Assembly: GCF_038502225.1 (NCBI RefSeq)
Contig: NC_091391.1
Span: 2,848,228-2,912,227, forward strand
Origin: Cherax quadricarinatus
Lineage: Eukaryota; Arthropoda; Malacostraca; Decapoda; Parastacidae
Reading direction: 5' to 3'
Length of the DNA stretch: 64,000 nucleotides
The position numbers and the translations under genes are program-made. The notes under the pieces were generated by a model. The model made no database searches. It was not told the DNA's origin and saw only the letters and a list, made by a program, of their open reading frames with translations. Below are positions 40,740 through 54,872 of the stretch, piece by piece; the stretch's first letter is position 1; each line of letters opens with the position of its first letter.

Positions 40740-42090
40740 ATCCCTTCCATTCCTAACTTTCGTTACCTTATTATTGAACTCTAGACTTGTGAGACAGAAT
40801 TTACCATCTTGAAAATCCGTGGTGGTTAATTTTTTTGTGAATCCATTCCTTTCCAGATGCTCCAATATTTTTCACCTGATAATCTTCTCAGTAACGTAAT
40901 ATACTCTGCATGTGACACAGGCCTGTAGTTCAGCGCCACCTGTCTGTCCACCTTTTTTAAATATTGGGACTACTTTCAGTGTTTTTCAAACCTCTGACAG
41001 CTGCCCTGTTTCAACTGATTTCCTAAAGACCTCGGCTTGTGGTTAAAAAGTTTCTCTTCTACCTCGTACAGAATCCAAGGGAGAGATTTAGTCTGGTCCC
41101 ATTGCCTATGAGGTATCTAGTTCACTTAGCATTTTCTTCACATCGCCTCACTTTTTCAGCTCATCACAGACTTTCTGGTCACTCCTAGTGAGCTCCCCTC
41201 CTTCCTTCTTCAACCTTATTGTCTTCTTACCGATGGGGCTATACATCAACTTTGGCTTAAATTTAGCTTTTCATGTTATGTTATTCTCAAATTACCGTTC
41301 TTCCTCTCTTCTTACCGATGCATATTCGTTTCTGGCTCTTATGACTGCTTCCCTATTATCTTGTTTCCTTTACTTCCAGTATATCTTCCATGCTCTTGCA
41401 ATTTAAGTTTTTGTCTCCCTGAACCTCAGAGTGAACCATGGTATCATTTGTTCCTTGTCTGAGGTGCTTCTGTTTCTGGCTATGAATTTCCTGGCGCTTT
41501 CCAGCAACATACTCCATTTAATTTGCTGTCTTTCCATCTAGCTTCCTTTCCCATTGCCTCTGCTTAGGAATTGCCTTATTACAACCAGAGTCTCCTCGTC
41601 TGAAATCAGGTTTCTCCCTTTGTATTCTGTATTCCTCGCCACTTCCACTTAGTTCCTCAAGGGAGGTTCCTTGAGGCTGATGAGGGGTTCTTGATCTAGG
41701 GAATTGGATATGTGCTCCAGTTCCCTGAATTAAGTCTGAAAGGTTTCCATCCCTCCCTCAGGTGCTGTATAATCCCTAAGGATTTAGCAATCCCCATAAT
41801 AATAATAATAATAATCACATCCACAAGACAATGCCTGGTTGCTAGCACAAAGGGGCCTCTCATATTGAAATGTCCTCTACATCAGTGTCACTTAGCGTGA
41901 ACACCAGGTCCAGCCTCGCTGGTTCATCACCTCAACTTTCCCTGTCTCCCTCACATGTTCACACAAGAAGTTTTCTATCCCCACCTCCAACAGGTTACCT
42001 CTCCATGTTTCCAGTCCTCCATGTTGCTCCAGACTACTTTGCCAGTCTACTGCCTTAGTGTTGAAGTCTCCCATGATCAAAAAGGCTATC
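40740..42090 (-). pseudogene. element F, decayed APE/RT LINE
   Basis: From the 5' side on minus: an APE block TTIIMGDFNTKAVDW-like (IMGDFNTKAVDW visible near 42070), then degraded sequence including a (aat)n run at 41797-41815. RT pieces follow: GGELTRSDQKVCDELKK, MLSELDTS and AMGPD near 41100-41210, VVPIFKKGGQTGG near 40950, VTEKIIR, and ILEHLERNGFTKKL near 40850. Stops and frameshifts occur throughout. Order and motifs fit a CR1-group ORF2. It is much older than A, B or C by appearance. Confidence 0.55.
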
Positions 42091-42119
42091 TCTGTCTTGT
42101 TTGTGTTCTTGCATTCCTG

Positions 42120-42330
42120 CCTTCATGATGAATCAGACACATGTGCAACATCTAGGTATCTTTGTAGACGTTTTGCCAACCTCCTCCACCTTCTAGACTG
42201 AGGGACTGACTACCTTATCTTCCACCTCTCCAGTCTTCTGTATTGTATTCATAAAGCCACTGGTTGGCAAGTCAACTACAGAATAAAGACAGCCAGATGA
42301 TGCACAAGTATCTATGTCCTCATTTTGTCG
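42120..42330. mobile_element. degraded inverted pLTR pair
   Basis: The left arm (minus) has the tail 'gttgcacatgtgtctgat' and CAAAACGTCTAC. The right arm (plus) has 'gtattcataaagccactgg', 'ttggcaagtcaactacag', 'aataaag' and 'gatgcacaagtatc', then 'ttgtcggtattattg'. Hammerhead cores are broken (TTCATAA; GGCAAGTC). Confidence 0.55.
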
Positions 42331-42339
42331 GTATTATTG

Positions 42340-42625
42340 TACTCACTTATTTGTGCTTGCCGGGGTCGATTCATAGCTCTTGGCCTCGCTTCTTCGTTAG
42401 TCGCTACTAGATCCACTCTCTCTCCCTGCTTCAGGAGCCTTATCGCACCTCACCTAGGTGTTGTAGTCACCTATGTGTGGTTGCAAGGGTCGATTCACAG
42501 CTCTTGATGTCGCTTCTTAGCTAGTCGCTACTAGATCCACTCTTCCTGCTTCAGGAGCCTTATCGTACCTCATCATAATGCTATGTATGGATCCTGCCTC
42601 TACTACACTCTCCTGTGTGTGTGTG
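42340..42625 (-). mobile_element. LINE B 3' tail fragments
   Basis: Two old B tails in succession (42340-42450; 42465-42610). 'cctacttatttgtg'-like sequence is recognisable as gtactcacttatttgtgc and 'agtcacctatgtgtggttgc' on plus. A short (gt)n at 42614-42627 again lies at the border. Confidence 0.6.
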
Positions 42626-42629
42626 TGTT

Positions 42630-42770
42630 CATATTACCTGGGGTATACCAGGAGAGGGTTTCGTTGCTCAACGCCCCAGCGGCCCAGTTTGAGACCAGAC
42701 CTTGAATGTCAGTCCCAGAGTCTGCCAGCCACAGATTTTTTTCAGAGTTGGTAGATACTTTCCTTCACAA
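42630..42770 (-). mobile_element. D/SINE-type tail fragment
   Basis: Minus strand: 'tctggtctcaaactgggccg', 'ctggggcgttgagcaac', 'ctcctggtataccccaggta', a diverged version of the tail at 357-430 and 14278-14350. No head remains. Confidence 0.5.
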
Positions 42771-42789
42771 GGAGGCTTAAAACAGGTAC

Positions 42790-43012
42790 ACTAGACACCT
42801 GTGTTGTAAATAGTTTAAAATACCGACAAAGTTGTGGTAAATGGTTTAAAAAACCGACAAGTTGAAGATTGAGACGCTTATGCAACATATGGGAATCTTT
42901 ATTGAGGAAACGTTTAGCCACACAGTGACTTCATCAGTCCAATACAAATCAGAAGGTTGTAAGGAGAGGAGGAGTTTGAGGCAATCAGTCCCTCAGCCAT
43001 GTCGATTTTCAA
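42790..43012 (-). mobile_element. pLTR 3' half, inverted partner of the satellite-bearing pLTR
   Basis: Minus strand: 'gactgattgcctcaaactcc' block, hammerhead at 42942-42904, 'tcaataaagattcccat', tail 'atgttgcataagcgtctc' and 'cttgtcggttttttaaacc'. A second, shorter tail (gtcggtattttaaac) abuts. It lies head-to-head with 43013 onward. Confidence 0.7.
42904..42942 (-). ncRNA. hammerhead motif with G12 change
   Basis: Minus strand: tgga, CTGATGA, A, gtcac/gtggc, TAAAC where GAAAC is expected, GTT, tcc. Stem I pairs 3 bp. Loss of G12, the general base in hammerheads, predicts inactivity. Confidence 0.55.
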
Positions 43013-43103
43013 AACCATTCATCACAACTGTCAGACACTGCAGCATCATGGGATCTTGTTACAAAGAATTCTTCAACACTTGTTCAACCTTTGGACGAAG
43101 ACC
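43013..43103 (+). mobile_element. pLTR head upstream of the 61-bp array
   Basis: 'aactgtcagacactgcagca' and 'tcatgggatcttgttacaaa' correspond to the head at 7920-7970 and 30300-30360 (ctgtcagacactgcaacac, agggtatcttggtacag). Then 'cgaagacctacttcgactag' enters the array. Confidence 0.7.
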
Positions 43104-46100
43104 TACTTCGACTAGTGGATGGTACCACTATGACCCCGCCTCCGCCTGCTTCACCTCCCTGACTACTTCGACTAGTGGATGATACCACTATGACCCCGCC
43201 TCCGCCTGCTTCACCTCACCTGACTACTTCGACTAGTGGATGGTACCACTATGACCCCGCCTCCGCCTGCTTCACCTCACCTGACTACTTCGACTAGTGG
43301 ATGGTACCACTATGACCCCACCTCCTCCTGCTTCACCTCACCTGACTACTTCGACTAGTGGATGGTACCACTATGACCCCGCCTCCTCCTGCTTCACCTC
43401 ACCTGACTACTTCGACTAGTGGATGGTACCACTATGACCCCGCCTCCTCCTGCTTCACCTCACCTGACTACTTCGACTAGTGGATGATACCACTATGACC
43501 CCGCCTCCGCCTGCTTCACCTCACCTGACTACTTCGACTAGTGGATGGTACCACTATGACCCCGCCTCCTCCTGCTTCACCTCACCTGACTACTTCGACT
43601 AGTGGATGATACCACTATGACCCCGCCTCCGCCTGCTTCACCTCACCTGACTACTTCGACTAGTGGATGGTACCACTATGACCCCGCCTCCTCCTGCTTC
43701 ACCTCACCTGACTACTTCGACTAGTGGATGGTACCACTATGACCCCGCCTCCTCCTGCTTCACCTCACCTGACTACTTCGACTAGTGGATGGTACCACTA
43801 TGACCCCGCCTCCTCCTGCTTCACCTCACCTGACTACTTCGACTAGTGGATGGTACCACTATGACCCCGCCTCCTCCTGCTTCACCTCACCTGACTACTT
43901 CGACTAGTGGATGGTACCACTATGACCCCGCCTCCTCCTGCTTCACCTCACCTGACTACTTCGACTAGTGGATGGTACCACTATGACCCCGCCTCCGCCT
44001 GCTTCACCTCACCTGACTACTTCGACTAGTGGATGGTACCACTATGACCCCGCCTCCGCCTGCTTCACCTCACCTGACTACTTCGACTAGTGGATGGTAC
44101 CACTATGACCCCGCCTCCTCCTGCTTCACCTCACCTGACTACTTCGACTAGTGGATGGTACCACTATGACCCCGCCTCCTCCTGCTTCACCTCACCTGAC
44201 TACTTCGACTAGTGGATGGTACCACTATGACCCCGCCTCCTCCTGCTTCACCTCACCTGACTACTTCGACTAGTGGATGGTACCACTATGACCCCGCCTC
44301 CTCCTGCTTCACCTCACCTGACTACTTCGACTAGTGGATGGTACCACTATGACCCCGCCTCCTCCTGCTTCACCTCACCTGACTACTTCGACTAGTGGAT
44401 GGTACCACTATGACCCCGCCTCCTCCTGCTTCACCTCACCTGACTACTTCGACTAGTGGATGGTACCACTATGACCCCGCCTCCTCCTGCTTCACCTCAC
44501 CTGACTACTTCGACTAGTGGATGGTACCACTATGACCCCGCCTCCGCCTGCTTCACCTCACCTGACTACTTCGACTAGTGGATGGTACCACTATGACCCC
44601 GCCTCCTCCTGCTTCACCTCACCTGACTACTTCGACTAGTGGATGGTACCACTATGACCCCGCCTCCTCCTGCTTCACCTCACCTGACTACTTCGACTAG
44701 TGGATGGTACCACTATGACCCCGCCTCCTCCTGCTTCACCTCACCTGACTACTTCGACTAGTGGATGGTACCACTATGACCCCGCCTCCTCCTGCTTCAC
44801 CTCACCTGACTACTTCGACTAGTGGATGGTACCACTATGACCCCGCCTCCTCCTGCTTCACCTCACCTGACTACTTCGACTAGTGGATGGTACCACTATG
44901 ACCCCGCCTCCTCCTGCTTCACCTCACCTGACTACTTCGACTAGTGGATGGTACCACTATGACCCCGCCTCCTCCTGCTTCACCTCACCTGACTACTTCG
45001 ACTAGTGGATGGTACCACTATGACCCCGCCTCCTCCTGCTTCACCTCACCTGACTACTTCGACTAGTGGATGGTACCACTATGACCCCGCCTCCTCCTGC
45101 TTCACCTCACCTGACTACTTCGACTAGTGGATGGTACCACTATGACCCCGCCTCCTCCTGCTTCACCTCACCTGACTACTTCGACTAGTGGATGGTACCA
45201 CTATGACCCCGCCTCCGCCTGCTTCACCTCACCTGACTACTTCGACTAGTGGATGGTACCACTATGACCCCGCCTCCTCCTGCTTCACCTCACCTGACTA
45301 CTTCGACTAGTGGATGGTACCACTATGACCCCGCCTCCTCCTGCTTCACCTCACCTGACTACTTCGACTAGTGGATGGTACCACTATGACCCCGCCTCCT
45401 CCTGCTTCACCTCACCTGACTACTTCGACTAGTGGATGGTACCACTATGACCCCGCCTCCTCCTGCTTCACCTCACCTGACTACTTCGACTAGTGGATGG
45501 TACCACTATGACCCCGCCTCCTCCTGCTTCACCTCACCTGACTACTTCGACTAGTGGATGGTACCACTATGACCCCGCCTCCTCCTGCTTCACCTCACCT
45601 GACTACTTCGACTAGTGGATGGTACCACTATGACCCCGCCTCCTCCTGCTTCACCTCACCTGACTACTTCGACTAGTGGATGGTACCACTATGACCCCGC
45701 CTCCTCCTGCTTCACCTCACCTGACTACTTCGACTAGTGGATGGTACCACTATGACCCCGCCTCCGCCTGCTTCACCTCACCTGACTACTTCGACTAGTG
45801 GATGGTACCACTATGACCCCGCCTCCTCCTGCTTCACCTCACCTGACTACTTCGACTAGTGGATGGTACCACTATGACCCCGCCTCCTCCTGCTTCACCT
45901 CACCTGACTACTTCGACTAGTGGATGGTACCACTATGACCCCGCCTCCTCCTGCTTCACCTCACCTGACTACTTCGACTAGTGGATGGTACCACTATGAC
46001 CCCGCCTCCTCCTGCTTCACCTCACCTGACTACTTCGACTAGTGGATGGTACCACTATGACCCCGCCTCCTCCTGCTTCACCTCACCTGACTACTTCGAC

Positions 46101-49100
46101 TAGTGGATGGTACCACTATGACCCCGCCTCCTCCTGCTTCACCTCACCTGACTACTTCGACTAGTGGATGGTACCACTATGACCCCGCCTCCTCCTGCTT
46201 CACCTCACCTGACTACTTCGACTAGTGGATGGTACCACTATGACCCCGCCTCCTCCTGCTTCACCTCACCTGACTACTTCGACTAGTGGATGGTACCACT
46301 ATGACCCCGCCTCCTCCTGCTTCACCTCACCTGACTACTTCGACTAGTGGATGGTACCACTATGACCCCGCCTCCTCCTGCTTCACCTCACCTGACTACT
46401 TCGACTAGTGGATGGTACCACTATGACCCCGCCTCCTCCTGCTTCACCTCACCTGACTACTTCGACTAGTGGATGGTACCACTATGACCCCGCCTCCTCC
46501 TGCTTCACCTCACCTGACTACTTCGACTAGTGGATGGTACCACTATGACCCCGCCTCCTCCTGCTTCACCTCACCTGACTACTTCGACTAGTGGATGGTA
46601 CCACTATGACCCCGCCTCCTCCTGCTTCACCTCACCTGACTACTTCGACTAGTGGATGGTACCACTATGACCCCGCCTCCTCCTGCTTCACCTCACCTGA
46701 CTACTTCGACTAGTGGATGGTACCACTATGACCCCGCCTCCTCCTGCTTCACCTCACCTGACTACTTCGACTAGTGGATGGTACCACTATGACCCCGCCT
46801 CCTCCTGCTTCACCTCACCTGACTACTTCGACTAGTGGATGGTACCACTATGACCCCGCCTCCTCCTGCTTCACCTCACCTGACTACTTCGACTAGTGGA
46901 TGGTACCACTATGACCCCGCCTCCTCCTGCTTCACCTCACCTGACTACTTCGACTAGTGGATGGTACCACTATGACCCCGCCTCCTCCTGCTTCACCTCA
47001 CCTGACTACTTCGACTAGTGGATGGTACCACTATGACCCCGCCTCCCTCCTGCTTCACCTCACCTGACTACTTCGACTAGTGGATGGTACCACTATGACC
47101 CCGCCTCCTCCTGCTTCACCTCACCTGACTACTTCGACTAGTGGATGGTACCACTATGACCCCGCCTCCTCCTGCTTCACCTCACCTGACTTTTTAGTCT
47201 AGTGGATGGTAGCACTATGACCCCGCCTCCTCCTGCTTCACCTCACCTGACTACTTCGACTAGTGGATGGTACCACTATGACCCCGCCTCCTCCTGCTTC
47301 ACCTCACCTGACTACTTCGACTAGTGGATGGTACCACTATGACCCCGCCTCCTCCTGCTTCACCTCACCTGACTACTTCGACTAGTGGATGGTACCACTA
47401 TGACCCCGCCTCCTCCTGCTTCACCTCACCTGACTACTTCGACTAGTGGATGGTACCACTATGACCCCGCCTCCTCCTGCTTCACCTCACCTGACTACTT
47501 CGACTAGTGGATGGTACCACTATGACCCCGCCTCCTCCTGCTTCACCTCACCTGACTACTTCGACTAGTGGATGGTACCACTATGACCCCGCCTCCTCCT
47601 GCTTCACCTCACCTGACTACTTCGACTAGTGGATGGTACCACTATGACCCCGCCTCCTCCTGCTTCACCTCACCTGACTACTTCGACTAGTGGATGGTAC
47701 CACTATGACCCCGCCTCCTCCTGCTTCACCTCACCTGACTACTTCGACTAGTGGATGGTACCACTATGACCCCGCCTCCTCCTGCTTCACCTCACCTGAC
47801 TACTTCGACTAGTGGATGGTACCACTATGACCCCGCCTCCTCCTGCTTCACCTCACCTGACTACTTCGACTAGTGGATGGTACCACTATGACCCCGCCTC
47901 CTCCTGCTTCACCTCACCTGACTACTTCGACTAGTGGATGGTACCACTATGACCCCGCCTCCTCCTGCTTCACCTCACCTGACTACTTCGACTAGTGGAT
48001 GGTACCACTATGACCCCGCCTCCTCCTGCTTCACCTCACCTGACTACTTCGACTAGTGGATGGTACCACTATGACCCCGCCTCCTCCTGCTTCACCTCAC
48101 CTGACTACTTCGACTAGTGGATGGTACCACTATGACCCCGCCTCCTCCTGCTTCACCTCACCTGACTACTTCGACTAGTGGATGGTACCACTATGACCCC
48201 GCCTCCTCCTGCTTCACCTCACCTGACTACTTCGACTAGTGGATGGTACCACTATGACCCCGCCTCCTCCTGCTTCACCTCACCTGACTACTTCGACTAG
48301 TGGATGGTACCACTATGACCCCGCCTCCTCCTGCTTCACCTCACCTGACTACTTCGACTAGTGGATGGTACCACTATGACCCCGCCTCCTCCTGCTTCAC
48401 CTCACCTGACTACTTCGACTAGTGGATGGTACCACTATGACCCCGCCTCCTCCTGCTTCACCTCACCTGACTACTTCGACTAGTGGATGGTACCACTATG
48501 ACCCCGCCTCCTCCTGCTTCACCTCACCTGACTACTTCGACTAGTGGATGGTACCACTATGACCCCGCCTCCTCCTGCTTCACCTCACCTGACTACTTCG
48601 ACTAGTGGATGGTACCACTATGACCCCGCCTCCTCCTGCTTCACCTCACCTGACTACTTCGACTAGTGGATGGTACCACTATGACCCCGCCTCCTCCTGC
48701 TTCATCTCACCTGACTACTTCGACTAGTGGATGGTACCACTATGACCCCGCCTCCTCCTGCTTCACCTCACCTGACTACTTCGACTAGTGGATGGTACCA
48801 CTATGACCCCGCCTCCTCCTGCTTCACCTCACCTGACTACTTCGACTAGTGGATGGTACCACTATGACCCCGCCTCCTCCTGCTTCACCTCACCTGACTA
48901 CTTCGACTAGTGGATGGTACCACTATGACCCCGCCTCCTCCTGCTTCACCTCACCTGACTACTTCGACTAGTGGATGGTACCACTATGACCCCGCCTCCT
49001 CCTGCTTCACCTCACCTGACTACTTCGACTAGTGGATGGTACCACTATGACCCCGCCTCCTCCTGCTTCACCTCACCTGACTACTTCGACTAGTGGATGG

Positions 49101-52100
49101 TACCACTATGACCCCGCCTCCTCCTGCTTCACCTCACCTGACTACTTCGACTAGTGGATGGTACCACTATGACCCCGCCTCCTCCTGCTTAACCTCACCT
49201 GACTACTTCGACTAGTGGATGGTACCACTATGACCCCGCCTTCACCTGACTACTTCGACTAGTGGATGGTACCACTATGACCCCGCCTCCTCCTGCTTCA
49301 CCTCACCTGACTACTTCGACTAGTGGATGGTACCACTATGACCCCGCCTCCTCCTGCTTCACCTCACCTGACTACTTCGACTAGTGGATGGTACCACTGT
49401 GACCCCGCCTCCTCCTGCTTCACCTCACCTGACTACTTCGACTAGTGGATGGTACCACTATGACCCCGCCTCCTCCTGCTTCACCTCACCTGACTACTTC
49501 GACTAGTGGATGGTACCACTATGACCCCGCCTCCTCCTGCTTCACCTCACCTGACTACTTCGACTAGTGGATGGTACCACTATGACCCCGCCTCCTCCTG
49601 CTTCACCTCACCTGACTACTTCGACTAGTGGATGGTACCACTATGACCCCGCCTCCTCCTGCTTCACCTCACCTGACTACTTCGACTAGTGGATGGTACC
49701 ACTATGACCCCGCCTCCTCCTGCTTCACCTCACCTGACTACTTCGACTAGTGGATGGTACCACTATGACCCCGCCTCCTCCTGCTTCACCTCACCTGACT
49801 ACTTCGACTAGTGGATGGTACCACTATGACCCCGCCTCCTCCTGCTTCACCTCACCTGACTACTTCGACTAGTGGATGGTACCACTATGACCCCGCCTCC
49901 TCCTGCTTCACCTCACCTGACTACTTCGACTAGTGGATGGTACCACTATGACCCCGCCTCCTCCTGCTTCACCTCACCTGACTACTTCGACTAGTGGATG
50001 GTACCACTATGACCCCGCCTCCTCCTGCTTCACCTCACCTGACTACTTCGACTAGTGGATGGTACCACTATGACCCCGCCTCCTCCTGCTTCACCTCACC
50101 TGACTACTTCGACTAGTGGATGGTACCACTATGACCCCGCCTCCTCCTGCTTCACCTCACCTGACTACTTCGACTAGTGGATGGTACCACTATGACCCCG
50201 CCTCCTCCTGCTTCACCTCACCTGACTACTTCGACTAGTGGATGGTACCACTATGACCCCGCCTCCTCCTGCTTCACCTCACCTGACTACTTCGACTAGT
50301 GGATGGTACCACTATGACCCCGCCTCCTCCTGCTTCACCTCACCTGACTACTTCGACTAGTGGATGGTACCACTATGACCCCGCCTCCTCCTGCTTCACC
50401 TCACCTGACTACTTCGACTAGTGGATGGTACCACTATGACCCCGCCTCCTCCTGCTTCACCTCACCTGACTACTTCGACTAGTGGATGGTACCACTATGA
50501 CCCCGCCTCCTCCTGCTTCACCTCACCTGACTACTTCGACTAGTGGATGGTACCACTATGACCCCGCCTCCTCCTGCTTCACCTCACCTGACTACTTCGA
50601 CTAGTGGATGGTACCACTATGACCCCGCCTCCTCCTGCTTCACCTCACCTGACTACTTCGACTAGTGGATGGTACCACTATGACCCCGCCTCCTCCTGCT
50701 TCACCTCACCTGACTACTTCGACTAGTGGATGGTACCACTATGACCCCGCCTCCTCCTGCTTCACCTCACCTGACTACTTCGACTAGTGGATGGTACCAC
50801 TATGACCCCGCCTCCTCCTGCTTCACCTCACCTGACTACTTCGACTAGTGGATGGTACCACTATGACCCCGCCTCCTCCTGCTTCACCTCACCTGACTAC
50901 TTCGACTAGTGGATGGTACCACTATGACCCCGCCTCCTCCTGCTTCACCTCACCTGACTACTTCGACTAGTGGATGGTACCACTATGACCCCGCCTCCTC
51001 CTGCTTCACCTCACCTGACTACTTCGACTAGTGGATGGTACCACTATGACCCCGCCTCCTCCTGCTTCACCTCACCTGACTACTTCGACTAGTGGATGGT
51101 ACCACTATGACCCCGCCTCCTCCTGCTTCACCTCACCTGACTACTTCGACTAGTGGATGGTACCACTATGACCCCGCCTCCTCCTGCTTCACCTCACCTG
51201 ACTACTTCGACTAGTGGATGGTACCACTATGACCCCGCCTCCTCCTGCTTCACCTCACCTGACTACTTCGACTAGTGGATGGTACCACTATGACCCCGCC
51301 TCCTCCTGCTTCACCTCACCTGACTACTTCGACTAGTGGATGGTACCACTATGACCCCGCCTCCTCCTGCTTCACCTCACCTGACTACTTCGACTAGTGG
51401 ATGGTACCACTATGACCCCGCCTCCTCCTGCTTCACCTCACCTGACTACTTCGACTAGTGGATGGTACCACTATGACCCCGCCTCCTCCTGCTTCACCTC
51501 ACCTGACTACTTCGACTAGTGGATGGTACCACTATGACCCCGCCTCCTCCTGCTTCACCTCACCTGACTACTTCGACTAGTGGATGGTACCACTATGACC
51601 CCGCCTCCTCCTGCTTCACCTCACCTGACTACTTCGACTAGTGGATGGTACCACTATGACCCCGCCTCCTCCTGCTTCACCTCACCTGACTACTTCGACT
51701 AGTGGATGGTACCACTATGACCCCGCCTCCTCCTGCTTCACCTCACCTGACTACTTCGACTAGTGGATGGTACCACTATGACCCCGCCTCCTCCTGCTTC
51801 ACCTCACCTGACTACTTCGACTAGTGGATGGTACCACTATGACCCCGCCTCCTCCTGCTTCACCTCACCTGACTACTTCGACTAGTGGATGGTACCACTA
51901 TGACCCCGCCTCCTCCTGCTTCACCTCACCTGACTACTTCGACTAGTGGATGGTACCACTATGACCCCGCCTCCTCCTGCTTCACCTCACCTGACTACTT
52001 CGACTAGTGGATGGTACCACTATGACCCCGCCTCCTCCTGCTTCACCTCACCTGACTACTTCGACTAGTGGATGGTACCACTATGACCCCGCCTCCTCCT

Positions 52101-54743
52101 GCTTCACCTCACCTGACTACTTCGACTAGTGGATGGTACCACTATGACCCCGCCTCCTCCTGCTTCACCTCACCTGACTACTTCGACTAGTGGATGGTAC
52201 CACTATGACCCCGCCTCCTCCTGCTTCACCTCACCTGACTACTTCGACTAGTGGATGGTACCACTATGACCCCGCCTCCTCCTGCTTCACCTCACCTGAC
52301 TACTTCGACTAGTGGATGGTACCACTATGACCCCGCCTCCTCCTGCTTCACCTCACCTGACTACTTCGACTAGTGGATGGTACCACTATGACCCCGCCTC
52401 CTCCTGCTTCACCTCACCTGACTACTTCGACTAGTGGATGGTACCACTATGACCCCGCCTCCTCCTGCTTCACCTCACCTGACTACTTCGACTAGTGGAT
52501 GGTACCACTATGACCCCGCCTCCTCCTGCTTCACCTCACCTGACTACTTCGACTAGTGGATGGTACCACTATGACCCCGCCTCCTCCTGCTTCACCTCAC
52601 CTGACTACTTCGACTAGTGGATGGTACCACTATGACCCCGCCTCCTCCTGCTTCACCTCACCTGACTACTTCGACTAGTGGATGGTACCACTATGACCCC
52701 GCCTCCTCCTGCTTCACCTCACCTGACTACTTCGACTAGTGGATGGTACCACTATGACCCCGCCTCCTCCTGCTTCACCTCACCTGACTACTTCGACTAG
52801 TGGATGGTACCACTATGACCCCGCCTCCTCCTGCTTCACCTCACCTGACTACTTCGACTAGTGGATGGTACCACTATGACCCCGCCTCCTCCTGCTTCAC
52901 CTCACCTGACTACTTCGACTAGTGGATGGTACCACTATGACCCCGCCTCCTCCTGCTTCACCTCACCTGACTACTTCGACTAGTGGATGGTACCACTATG
53001 ACCCCGCCTCCTCCTGCTTCACCTCACCTGACTACTTCGACTAGTGGATGGTACCACTATGACCCCGCCTCCTCCTGCTTCACCTCACCTGACTACTTCG
53101 ACTAGTGGATGGTACCACTATGACCCCGCCTCCTCCTGCTTCACCTCACCTGACTACTTCGACTAGTGGATGGTACCACTATGACCCCGCCTCCTCCTGC
53201 TTCACCTCACCTGACTACTTCGACTAGTGGATGGTACCACTATGACCCCGCCTCCTCCTGCTTCACCTCACCTGACTACTTCGACTAGTGGATGGTACCA
53301 CTATGACCCCGCCTCCTCCTGCTTCACCTCACCTGACTACTTCGACTAGTGGATGGTACCACTATGACCCCGCCTCCTCCTGCTTCACCTCACCTGACTA
53401 CTTCGACTAGTGGATGGTACCACTATGACCCCGCCTCCTCCTGCTTCACCTCACCTGACTACTTCGACTAGTGGATGGTACCACTATGACCCCGCCTCCT
53501 CCTGCTTCACCTCACCTGACTACTTCGACTAGTGGATGGTACCACTATGACCCCGCCTCCTCCTGCTTCACCTCACCTGACTACTTCGACTAGTGGATGG
53601 TACCACTATGACCCCGCCTCCTCCTGCTTCACCTCACCTGACTACTTCGACTAGTGGATGGTACCACTATGACCCCGCCTCCTCCTGCTTCACCTCACCT
53701 GACTACTTCGACTAGTGGATGGTACCACTATGACCCCGCCTCCTCCTGCTTCACCTCACCTGACTACTTCGACTAGTGGATGGTACCACTATGACCCCGC
53801 CTCCTCCTGCTTCACCTCACCTGACTACTTCGACTAGTGGATGGTACCACTATGACCCCGCCTCCTCCTGCTTCACCTCACCTGACTACTTCGACTAGTG
53901 GATGGTACCACTATGACCCCGCCTCCTCCTGCTTCACCTCACCTGACTACTTCGACTAGTGGATGGTACCACTATGACCCCGCCTCCTCCTGCTTCACCT
54001 CACCTGACTACTTCGACTAGTGGATGGTACCACTATGACCCCGCCTCCTCCTGCTTCACCTCACCTGACTACTTCGACTAGTGGATGGTACCACTATGAC
54101 CCCGCCTCCTCCTGCTTCACCTCACCTGACTACTTCGACTAGTGGATGGTACCACTATGACCCCGCCTCCTCCTGCTTCACCTCACCTGACTACTTCGAC
54201 TAGTGGATGGTACCACTATGACCCCGCCTCCTCCTGCTTCACCTCACCTGACTACTTCGACTAGTGGATGGTACCACTATGACCCCGCCTCCTCCTGCTT
54301 CACCTCACCTGACTACTTCGACTAGTGGATGGTACCACTATGACCCCGCCTCCTCCTGCTTCACCTCACCTGACTACTTCGACTAGTGGATGGTACCACT
54401 ATGACCCCGCCTCCTCCTGCTTCACCTCACCTGACTACTTCGACTAGTGGATGGTACCACTATGACCCCGCCTCCTCCTGCTTCACCTCACCTGACTACT
54501 TCGACTAGTGGATGGTACCACTATGACCCCGCCTCCTCCTGCTTCACCTCACCTGACTACTTCGACTAGTGGATGGTACCACTATGACCCCGCCTCCTCC
54601 TGCTTCACCTCACCTGACTACTTCGACTAGTGGATGGTACCACTATGACCCCGCCTCCTCCTGCTTCACCTCACCTGACTACTTCGACTAGTGGATGGTA
54701 CCACTATGACCCCGCCTCCTCCTGCTTCACCTCACCTCACTAC
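43104..54743. repeat. 61-bp satellite, about 191 copies, inside one pLTR
   Basis: The unit is tacttcgactagtggatggt, accactatgaccccgcctcc, tcctgcttcacctcacctga, c. Copies are almost identical. Variants (cctccgcctgc, gatgatacc) are concentrated in the first 3 kb; later units are practically invariant. Odd units occur at 47045 (extra C), about 47190 (gactttttagtctag, gtagcacta), 48705, 49190, about 49230 (deletion) and 49399. The unit carries ACTAGT, as does the equivalent place in normal pLTRs (cttccactagtgagag at 30590). The array is bounded by the pLTR head on the left and its TATA box on the right. Confidence 0.95.
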
Positions 54744-54745
54744 AG

Positions 54746-54753
54746 TATATAAG
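54746..54753 (+). promoter_or_regulatory. TATA box just after the 61-bp array
   Basis: acagtatataagccacgtct directly follows the last unit. It corresponds to tatataaggctcc at 8081 and tataaaaagcccc at 30689. Confidence 0.6.
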
Positions 54754-54872
54754 CCACGTCTACGGCCCTATGCTGTACATTCTACAAGATTGATGGACTG
54801 AACACGTCGACTCCAGGCTGAGGGACTGATTACCTCAAACTCCTCCTCTCCTTACACCTTTCTGCTTTGTAT

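Noticed and set aside
43104..54743. Treating the 61-bp array purely as an assembly artefact
   Set aside because: Distinct private variants at 47045, 47190, 48705, 49190, 49230 and 49399 and unique borders on both sides argue for real sequence, though exact length needs long reads.
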